Source of the DNA: Cerrena zonata
Taxonomy: Eukaryota; Basidiomycota; Agaricomycetes; Polyporales; Cerrenaceae
DNA length: 64,000 nucleotides
Assembly (NCBI GenBank): GCA_038087015.1
Contig: JASBNA010000016.1
Span: 558,001 to 622,000, forward strand
Reading direction: 5' to 3'
Part shown: piece after piece, positions 55,037 through 64,000 of the stretch
Numbering within the stretch: position 1 is the first letter of the stretch
How the letters are laid out: every line of letters begins with the position of its first letter
The notes under the pieces: generated by a model
What the model saw: only the letters and a program-made list of their open reading frames with translations
Told to the model about the DNA's origin: nothing
Databases searched by the model: none
Position numbers and translations under genes: made by a program

Positions 55037-58000
55037 ATGGACACTGAAGACAAACAACCTCTCTTCCTCCCTGACTCTGACGACGAGGCAGGACGGTCTC
55101 CTTCCCGGCCTACATCTCCAGAAGCTAGCGCATATTCTTCTGACGGTCCTGGGCTTTTCTTTGCGGACAGTGATGATGATGAACCTCCAAAACCTTCCGA
55201 GCCAGAAAAACTGGAGACTGATACAGAAGATATTATACTAATGGATGTAGATGTGAAAGCATCAGCCTCTCGTGCTTCTAGCGTTCCTCGAGAACCTTCT
55301 AAACTTGCGGGCAACTCTCGAGGGACATCTTCACGTCCTACACCTGCTCTGGTCTCAGATGGCCCTCCTAATAAGAAGCGAAAATTTACTTCCAACGAAG
55401 ACTTAAAATCTACATATCTGGGATCGTTCTTGGTTGGCAATGCTTGGAGTACTGTTCGTGGTAAAGGATACGTGAAATCGGGGGACGAAATAAAAGTCGT
55501 CCGGGATCGTAAATCCACTAGCTCTGCAAAAGCGGAGACATCTTCTAAACCAAAGGCCAAAGATGCCAAGTCGAAAGGCGGAAAGAAACAGCTTTCTATA
55601 GCAACCATGCTGAAGCCACAGCAGGCTAAACCTACCAAGAAACTCGAGAATACTGTTGTACGATTAACAACTAAGTCAGGGTCTGGTAAGCTCATGACAA
55701 ATAATGGGATACTTTGCATTTACTTCTCAACACTTAATATCAATTTGCAATAGATTTTGGACGACTTCCTCAGGATGTTGCATCTTGGGTCGCCAAATTG
55801 ATTGACTTAGGTATGATATGTAATAATTTGGTACGACTGGAGTCGACTAACTCTAGTATTTACCTAGACATTATTGACTTCCGAGGGAGTACAATCATAG
55901 ACTGTCCTGAGACGCTACGCTCAGGGACCGATATCATCATCTCCCTTCGGGTATACATCAAGCAATCTGCCTTCCACTCACTAGAAAAACCCGAGGATGA
56001 TCGTCCGAAAGCTATGTTCAACGAAGGTCATGAGACCGAAGTAGAACAGAAGCTTCGTGAGCGGAAAGGGGCACTCCTCAAATTATTCGACGTCCTTAAT
56101 CTCAAACCAAGACGTGGAGCCACTTCTGCGAAACATAGGAAAGGAGAGCTGAATACGGAGGATTTGGCGATATTGACTCAGGTACCTGGGGCCAAGGGGA
56201 AGAAGCCTGTGAAGACGGAAATTGTTGGAGATGGAGAAGAGGTTGAAGTTGAGGCTGGAGAGGATTTGTCGGAGAATGAGCTCAACCTCATATACAAGAA
56301 GTACGTTCAAATTTTCGCTCTCTTTCTGTGGTCGTGATTCATGTAAATATCATACAGAGCTCAGCAGAACGACAACTCTATGGGCGAAATGGAACCTGCA
56401 GATACCTTTTCGCTCTCGCTGAGGCCGTACCAAAAGCAGGCCTTGTTGTAAGTGACGTTTCGAGATCCCCTATGCTTGTATCTTGATTATCTTTCAGATG
56501 GATGCACTCGTCGGAAACGGGCTTGGCTTCAGCTCGAGAAGCAACTTCCATGCACCCACTATGGAAAGAGTGAGTAACATTGATATTTTTCCGCAAAATC
56601 CTGCCGGAAGCTAAACAGACCCATCAAGATATGTCTTCCCATTGGAACCCGTTGAAGGGATAATCGATTTGACTTCCGATGAACGACCATTTTATCTCAA
56701 TGAGTTTTCTGGAGAACTAAGCCTCGAATTCCCAAGAGCTGAAAGGAAATTCAAAGGCGGTATTCTTGCGTAAGATTCATATTTGTGTTCATATATATCT
56801 GCATTTGCTCACAGAGCCATAGTGATGGTAAAGTGTTCCCTTCGTATGCTTGAAATAACATTCTAAGTTGAAACACCCCTACCTTCGTTAATCACATACA
56901 GAAAGTACGTATATCTTTCCTGATCATTGGACTTGGAATTTACTTGGGCATCTTCAGTGGGAATGGGCAAAACAATCATGCTCTCCGCTCTCATCCAAAC
57001 AGCAACAGGACCCGAAGATCCCCTCCCTACCAAACAGACCACCAAACCCCGCCAACTCAAACTCAACAACGCCTTCCGGATCACCTCCAAACCATCCAAA
57101 CCTCCCTCAAATAAAGGCCCTTCCGCAACGCTCATTGTCGCTCCTACGTCTTTGCTTAACCAATGGGCTGAAGAGTTGAAAAGGTCAAGTAAGGAAGGGA
57201 CGATCAAGGTGCTTGTTTGGCATGGGCAGGGGAGGTTGGATTTGGAGGCTGCTGTTCGGGAGGATGAGGACGAGGATGAGGATGACGTGGATGAGATTAG
57301 TGAGTCTGAGGCTGAAGGTGAGAGTGAGAATGAAAAACCGAAGAAGAAAGGGAGGAGGAAGCCGATTAGGGTGATTGTTACGAGTTATGGAATACTGGCG
57401 AGCGAACATGCGAAGAGTGATAAAGGGACGTCGCAGGTTTTCGAAAGTGAGTTTGTGTATTGGATCTTTAGACGTTATGGGAAGTTAATTGGGGATTTTC
57501 GGGGTTCAAGTCGAATGGCTACGTGAGTGCATTTTTCATATCTTTTCATTGACAGAATATGAAGTAAACATATTGTCCAAAAGGTGTTGTCCTTGACGAA
57601 GGTACGCTCCACTCACGTTTATACCCAGGGTCCAGCTAATTTTCGACTTTGTAGCGCATCATTGCAAGTCCCGTCAGAGCAAAACAGCTAAAGCCGTTTA
57701 TGCATTGAAGGCAAGACGACGGTGGGCAGTAACCGGAACACCTATTGTCAATCGTCTCGAAGATCTCTTCTCACTTCTGTAAGTCTTCTATCCCTGTTTT
57801 ATTTCTTATTGTTGTTTCTGACGGCTCATGGATATCATAGCAAATTCCTGCGATTCGAACCTTGGTCAAATTTTGCTTTCTTCCGATCGTGAGTCGTACA
57901 TCTTCAATATTTCAGACCCATTATAAAGGATGAATATTTTGTTCTCAGGTTCATCACCTTACCCTTCCTGGCCCGAGAACCCAAAGCCATCGAAGCCGTT

Positions 58001-59537
58001 CAAATCATCCTCGAAAGTGTTCTTCTGCGACGAGAGAAGAATATGCGAGATAGTGATGGGAAGAGGATTGTCGAGTTGCCACCGAAAGAGGTATTTCTAT
58101 TATATTCTCTTTTTATTTATCTATGTTAAAAGTCGGTTCTCTAGGTCGTTGTGGAGAATTTGGAATTCTCACCACTGGAACGCAAGATTTACGATTCGCT
58201 GTACAAGAATGCGAAGAGGAATTTCGATCGGTTGAGCGAAAAGGGACTTGTTAGCAAGAATTATACGCATATCTTGGCTATGCTTATGAGGTACGTCCCT
58301 TCTTTTCATGATGTAGAGACATTATAAAATGTAATTCACATTCTCCTCAAGACTACGCCGAGCAGTGCTCCACCCCAACCTCGTCCTCTCAGATCCAGAT
58401 GGACTCAAAAGAGCGGCTCATCAAAAGACGAAGCTATAGACGTTGATGATCTCATCAAGAAGTTCTCAAGTGATGATGAGAGCACTAACAATAGTTTTGC
58501 TGAAGATGTCCTTTCGAACCTTGCGCAAGAGGACTCGAAGGCTGAGTGTCCGATTTGTATGGACGTGATGGATTCACCTATGGTCATTCCGCAATGCATG
58601 CATCAATGTTGTAAGGATTGCATTGTGGCTTTCCTGGAACGTTGTTTGGAGAAGGGGGAGGGTGGAAGGTGTCCGACTTGCTCAACAAGCCCAGTGAAGG
58701 TCTGTTTCTTTCGAGGCATATATTCAACCTAGAGTGTCCTCATAATTCTGTGATGATAGGAATCGGACCTACTCGAAGTCATTCGGACAAAGTCCGAAGA
58801 CGACTCGTCAGACGCCACATTGACATTACGTCGCAATGATTTCCGTTCTTCCACAAAACTGGATGCTCTCCTCCAACATCTACGCCGCATACGGGATCAA
58901 GACCCATGCTTCCGAGCTGTGGTGTTTTCTCAGTTTACATCTTTCCTCGATCTCATACAGACGATGCTTGAACGCGAGAAATATACTTGGTATCGGTTTG
59001 ATGGTTCGATGGATGTCAAGAAACGGAATGAAGCTATTACGGAGTTCAAGTCTTCTTCGAGGGAGCCGAAAGTGCTTATCGTTAGCTTGAAGGCGGGTGG
59101 TGTTGGGTTGAATGTGAGTGGACATCTGGGTTTTCTTTGCGAGGAATGGGTATTGATCGTTACATAGTTGACCAATGCTAATCATGTCTTCATGGTAAGC
59201 AGAAACCAACAACGTTTGATAAATAGGGTGTACTGATTAGTGCCTAGATGGACTGCTGGTGGAACGCCGCCACTGAAAACCAAGCTATTGACCGAGTCCA
59301 TCGTATAGGACAAGAAAGCACGGTTTATGTAACCCACTTTATTGTGAGTCTCTATTGTTATGTTTGTTATTGTCTTGCCAACACGTTCTCGAACAGGTTT
59401 CTGATACCATTGAAAGTCGAATCCTTCAAATTCAGAAGAGAAAGACAGCCATTGTAGCAGAAGCATTTGGGGGCAAGAGCGGTGATACGAAGGAAAGTAT
59501 TGAGAATTTGAAGATCATGTTTGGTACTAGCGGTTAA
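55037..59537 (+). CDS. RAD5: Rad5/HLTF-type DNA damage tolerance translocase and ubiquitin ligase
   Basis: Polyubiquitinates PCNA and remodels stalled forks. After an acidic Ser-rich start comes a HIRAN domain ([22 protein letters not shown]). SNF2 motifs follow: GMGKTIM (motif I), [27 protein letters not shown] (DEAH box, split by an intron), and [21 protein letters not shown]3HC4 RING lies between the helicase lobes ([30 protein letters not shown]), as is typical of Rad5. The second lobe has [24 protein letters not shown] and [11 protein letters not shown]. At least ten short introns interrupt it. The stop after MFGTSG matches the usual family end. An acidic insert ([10 protein letters not shown]) lies in the first lobe. 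Confidence 0.93.
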
Positions 59538-59935
59538 TGCTATCATCACGGAGAGTTTCACATGTACAGGACCATAAACATACATTGGACTACTCGATAG
59601 ACTATTAGGCTTTTATGCTCGATGTCAGTTGGCTGCCCATAGATATCACAGAAGATGTGCAAGATGAAATTCTGTTTTGGCGAACGAGGAGTCCAAAGTT
59701 GGTCCATGTTGTAGTGGTCGTGGCGGAAGTCGCACGGTCCGGGAGAGTATGACGCGGGCGGCTAAGCGGACGGAGGGGACTGGCAGTACTTAAAGAGAGT
59801 AGTCTAATAGACTGAGGGTAATATCATACGCATCTATACACTCATATACTACTCCCGGCTCGGTATAGCTGCAAAGCACTCACGCTATCAAAACTCTGGC
59901 CTCCGCTCGTCCCCCTCAATCTCTCGTGGCGGGCC
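59538..59935. other. Intergenic between tandem plus-strand genes
   Basis: 398 bp holding the 3' flank of RAD5 and the promoter of FCP1. Pyrimidine-rich just before the FCP1 start. No RNA gene recognised. Confidence 0.4.
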
Positions 59936-62900
59936 ATGTCCGACCCTACTCAACTCCATCTTCCACCCTCCTTTCCCTATCCCATCACTATCACTGCCCA
60001 TGCTGCCCACCCCTCCGCCAATGTCGAACGTGGCTCTCGGCTACTTAGCTATTCTTTCGTCCATATTGTCCCAAACACCCCCCCGGAGGTACGCTATGGC
60101 ACATGGGACTCTACCATCGAGGGCACTCTGGACCAATGGAACTTCCGTCCTGGAGACATCGTATCTGCCAGGAAAGCACGCGACGTGCCCGCGGTCCTCA
60201 TTACAGAACCGTGCAAGCACGGTGTACAACTCGGAGGACTCTGCTGTTTATGCGGGAAGGATATGACCAGGTGCGTGATAACTTTGTTTCTCTATTGCCT
60301 GCGAATACCACCTGCTGACATGTTACGTGAATGTGAAGTTATGATTATACTGGATTCTCGGATGCATCCCGAGCGTCCATTCAGATGACCCATCTAGCGA
60401 ATGGGCCTACCGTATCCCTCGAAGAAGCACAGCGTATAGAACGTGAAACGGCTCAACATCTCATTAAATCTCGGAAACTCTCCCTTATTGTCGATCTCGA
60501 TCAGACTATCGTTCACGCCACAGTCGATCCTACGGTTGGAGAATGGATAGCAGAAGGCGAGGCTTGGGAAGCACGGCAGGCAAAGAGAGCTGCTAAGCAT
60601 TCCGACGGCTCGAGTGATACCGCCAAAGAGAACGAGAAGAACGGTGATGGAGAGGGAAGCACTGCATCAGATACCACTATATCGGAGGACGAAGAGGACG
60701 AAGTTAACCCGAATTGGGAGGCGTTGAAGGATGTAAAGAAGTTCAGACTAGGTCCTGAAGCACTGGGCCAAACTGATAACCGTGGTCGAAAGGGCAAGGA
60801 TAAGAGTGTTGAGCAGGACGGATGCATGTATTACATCAAACCACGGTATGTTATTGATCCCCTCGTTGAATGTCATTCGATATTTATTTCTCTATTATTC
60901 ATGAAGACCGGGATGGGTGGACTTTCTCAGCCAGATGGCTGACATATACGAAATGCATGTGTACACTATGGGTACACGAGCGTACGCCGAAGAGGTCTGC
61001 GCGGCTATTGACCCCGAGAGTAAGATCTTCGGTGGTCGTATTCTGAGTCGAGACGAAAGTGGAAGTGCGTGCAGATCCTCATCCTACATTTACAACGTGA
61101 TATTGATTTCTATGCATCTTCTCAAGGTTTGACTCAGAAGAGCCTCCAAAGACTCTTCCCCTGTGATCAATCCATGGTCGTCATTATAGACGACCGTGCC
61201 GATGTTTGGGAATGGAGTCCAAACCTTGTTAAAGTTATCCCTTGTATGTATACAATTTCTTCAAAACCTTGCGGAAACTGAGTTCAATTGTGGTGTAGAT
61301 GACTTCTTTGTAGGAATAGGCGATATTAATTCAGCCTTCCTCCCTAAACTCGAACCTCTTACACCCGTTCTCGAGACACCCTCGCCGCCTCCAGCTACTT
61401 CTTCCCCCTCCCCACCTTCGTCTCCTGAACCACCCTCTATCTCTCACAGTCAGACGGAGACGAAGACACGGATCTATCGTCGCCTCCTACATCTCCTACC
61501 GGACTCGTAGCCTCTAGTACATCCACTACGTTGGCCGAAGATGAAGCTGACGATGAGACTGCATCTGCTCTGCGGAAAAATGAGCTCTTACATAGGAACC
61601 ACGAAGCACTCGATGCTCAGGTAGAAGAACGACCGTTGGCTAAGAAGCAAGAGGCGTTACAAGAGGCTGAGGCTACAACCAGCTCATCCGACACCAATGG
61701 TAGTGACCCGAGTGCAGAAAATGGTGAAAGTGCTACGAATCCCATTCCTGTGAATGGCGAGACAACTGCCGCACCCATAGCGTCAGGATCCGGATCCCAA
61801 GCACCGAGTACACCAGGACCACAAAAGAAAGAGAAGGTTGTAAGGAAGGCGTTGTTGAAGAATGACGATATGGAACTTAATCGAGTGCAATCTGTAAGTC
61901 TCGCTAAAATGCTTGGTTGTATCCTGTTCTGATTAAGTTTCCGAACAGCTGCTAGAAGAGGTCCACAAGCGATTCTACGAAGCGTATGACGCACGAGAGG
62001 AAGGGCGTAAGACGAGCCAGAAGAACACACGAAGAAAGGAACACGGTCATGTGCCTTACGACGTCAGGGTACGTAAAAAATCCCTCCCCCTGTTCCGTTC
62101 CATTCACCTGTGCCTTCCTTTCTATTTAACCCCGTCCCCGATTTCGATTTTTGTTGATTTTATTAACTTGCCGATTGACTGATGATCGGAACCTTGCTGA
62201 CCCGTTCTTTATTTTGACTTTGACAGACGATCATCCCTGATATTCGGATGAACACTCTTCGAGATGTTCATATACTGTTCTCGAGTGTGATCCCGCTGGA
62301 TACGAGACCTGAGTCGACGGAGATTTGGAGAACGGCTGAAGCGTTTGGAGCAACATGTTATACTATACTAAATAAACGAATAACTCACGTCGTCGCAGCT
62401 AAGGTCCGTCCTCTCCTCATCTCCCCCTAACTACTCCACTCTAACACTAACACCAACACACATTTTTAGCGAGGCACAGTAAAAGTAGACTCCGCGCGCC
62501 GTCAAGGCGGAGTCAAAATCGTCTGGTTAAGTTGGTTCACAGACAGTATCGCACTATGGCACAAACAAGACGAAACCAACTACCTCATGGACCCACCTCC
62601 CCCTCCACCTCCGATTCCGGATGATAACGATAGTGCAGCAGTGGGTACGCCTACGAGTCCGCATCAGATTTCTAGTGATCCTGAACCGGATGCAGATGAT
62701 TGGGATGACGATGGGAGGGCGGGCCCGGATAAAGAGTCGGAGGCGTTGAGTGGGGGTGTTAGTGTGAGTACGGGTGCGGGTGCGGGTGGGAAGGTGGATG
62801 GTGGGGAAGGAGGAAGCGGGGGTGGGGGTGGAGGGGGGAGAGGGACGGATGAGGAGGGGTTAGATTTGGATGAGATGATTTGGGGAGATATGAATGATGA

Positions 62901-63549
62901 GGTTGATGAAGCTATGAACGAGAGTGATGATGATGAGAGTGTGAGGACTGGTGGGAGGAGTGAGAATGCGAGTGAGGATGATTGGACGGATGAGTCGAAT
63001 AGTGTGATTAGGTGCGTCCTCCATTCATCGTTTTCCTCTCACCTTTTATCCGAACCCCTTGTTGCGAATTGTAATTCTGACTTGTTTTATTTCACGATTT
63101 ATAGCAGTACGACCTCTACCCCTCGTAAAAGCCGAAAACGTCTTCGAAGCGTCACCCCTTCAGACGGAAGCGCAGGCAATCTGAGCGACTCTGACGTCCT
63201 CCGTTCACCTCTCGCCAAACGCAAGAAAATCGCTGCCGACAGAAGCGGGTCATCGAAACTCAAGGAAGCCTTCTCCGCTGCTGACGTCCTCCCCCACGGC
63301 GGTACAAGCGGCCTTGGCGTAACTGGTGTTGCTGTCGGTGTCAGTGTCATTAGCGAAGAGGACACAAAGAGCGAAGGGAATGTTACGGAGGGGAGGAGTA
63401 GTAAAGCTACTACGCCGAGGGATGGTGTTGGGGATGAGATGGATGAAGATGATGGAGATGATGGAGATACAGATGGAGAGACGGAGGGCGGCGAGCTTGA
63501 TGAGGATGATGACTTTTTGGCGAGAGAGTTGGGCGAAGATTGGGGATAG
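59936..63549 (+). CDS. FCP1: RNA polymerase II CTD phosphatase FCP1
   Basis: Dephosphorylates Ser2 of the Pol II C-terminal repeats to recycle polymerase. The N-terminal part (WNFRPGDIVSARK, PCKHGVQLGGLCCLCGKDM) precedes the FCPH catalytic domain with LIVDLDQTIVHA (the DxDxT nucleophile), FLSQMADIYEMHVYTMGTRAYA, GRILSRDESG and VIIDDRADVWEWSPNLVKV. A BRCT domain follows (RDVHILFSSVIPLDTRPE, AEAFGATCYTILNKRITHVVAAKRGT, VKIVWLSWFTDSIALW). The acidic tail ends DDDFLARELGEDWG, the conserved Rap74-binding end. One join needs a weak donor: CCC/GTTCTC with acceptor CACAG near 61365-61455, otherwise the frame breaks. Introns elsewhere are normal. Confidence 0.93.
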
Positions 63550-63930
63550 CGAATGCAAAAGAGCGTTTATTTTCTGTTTCTTTCTCTCTCTCTCTCTTTG
63601 GGTTAGTTGGCGGCTGACGGTTATTACCCATACTACAATATTACATCTTTTTCTTCTTGCTCTTAATCTCATTCATACACCTCGCAACTTTCTCTATCCG
63701 TCGTTCTTCATCCTATATCCTATCATATCCTATCTCATGACACTTTTCACCCAGGCATATTAGGTTGTACAATCAATGTATTTTGTCATGTAGCAGTACT
63801 AGTGTATATTTCATATTTTCCCGCCTCAACTTTTTGTGCAAAATGAAGTATGAAATGGTCAAATTGTGGAGTCAGTCATCCGAATGTCATAAACGCAGTC
63901 TACCTATAGTACAATATTCCAACCTGGGTA
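63550..63930. other. Intergenic between convergent genes
   Basis: 381 bp after the FCP1 stop, with a TCTC microsatellite near 63581. Runs to the stop of a possible minus-strand gene. Nothing else seen. Confidence 0.35.
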
Positions 63931-64000
63931 TCATGAAGCCTCCTTCTCCTTCTCTTTGCCTTTATCATTATGTTCGACAACAACCATTTCAGAATCCGTA
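63931..64000 (-). CDS. Partial gene, C-terminal end only
   Basis: On the minus strand a frame open to the window edge encodes a Lys/Glu-rich tail (VVVEHNDKGKEKEKEAS) ending at TGA (63931-63933). It looks like the charged C-terminus of a longer protein lying beyond 64000. Too short to name, and chance is not excluded. Confidence 0.4.
   Translation of the reverse strand, partial: TDSEMVVVEHNDKGKEKEKEAS

Noticed and set aside
55021..55719. A 232-residue minus-strand frame opposite RAD5
   Set aside because: Its Ser/Leu-rich content is the complement of the acidic RAD5 N-terminus; no start context or motif.
1..64000. tRNA genes, rRNA and CRISPR arrays
   Set aside because: No cloverleaf with matching A and B boxes, no rRNA-like blocks and no regularly spaced identical repeats were seen by eye. 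A tRNA scan was not possible here.

Overview
The window is nuclear DNA of a filamentous basidiomycete, most likely an Agaricomycete. Genes are densely packed on both strands and broken by many introns of about 45-70 nt with GT...AG ends. Several lineage-typical families are present: an AIG1/FAR-17a-like membrane protein, a mushroom-type BTB protein, WD40 proteins with a C-terminal membrane segment, and Tnp2-type transposases. No bacterial signals were seen.

Layout. From 1 to 8.25 kb there are conserved host genes: an F-box/LRR protein ending in a CaaX box (-), the exosome cofactor LRP1/C1D (-), an APH-fold kinase-like protein (-) and the splicing factor SF3b5 (+), which I rebuilt from six exons. 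From 34.8 to 64 kb host genes resume: a SAM methyltransferase (+), a membrane protein (-), a BTB protein (+), a BuGZ/ZNF207 homologue (-), an alpha/beta hydrolase (+), a Wss1-type DNA-protein-crosslink protease (+), an EFM3/EEF2KMT-type lysine methyltransferase (-), mitoribosomal protein mS45/Bot1 (+), an allantoate-permease-type MFS transporter (-), CCT7 (-), RAD5 (+) and the Pol II CTD phosphatase FCP1 (+). Several of these are divergent pairs sharing promoters of about 100-380 bp.

The centre is the unusual part. The block 8612-34802 (26,191 bp) is bounded by two inverted, nearly identical arms derived from a CACTA/EnSpm-like (Tnp2) DNA transposon. Both outer ends begin CACAGCGGGG, are followed by the same perfect 12-bp-stem hairpin, and are flanked by the same 3-bp sequence CCA, the duplication size expected for CACTA elements. 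The inner ends of the arms have no such terminus. The whole block therefore reads as one insertion: a giant composite element (macrotransposon) that uses two copies of the same transposon end. The right arm carries an apparently intact Tnp2 transposase. In the left arm the second half of the transposase is replaced by a 2.8-kb segment with a nucleotidyltransferase-like gene and a RING/coiled-coil gene.

The 13.7 kb between the arms holds two diverged copies of an uncharacterised protein family (15.1-17.9 and 22.8-24.6 kb, both -), a second RING/coiled-coil gene, a small unknown gene, a disordered acidic protein and a WD40 protein with a membrane segment. None of the cargo has a known joint function. 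The repeated pairing of RING/coiled-coil genes with expanded families suggests either a mobile accessory module or captured host DNA. Exon boundaries given below were read by eye and no alignment was run.
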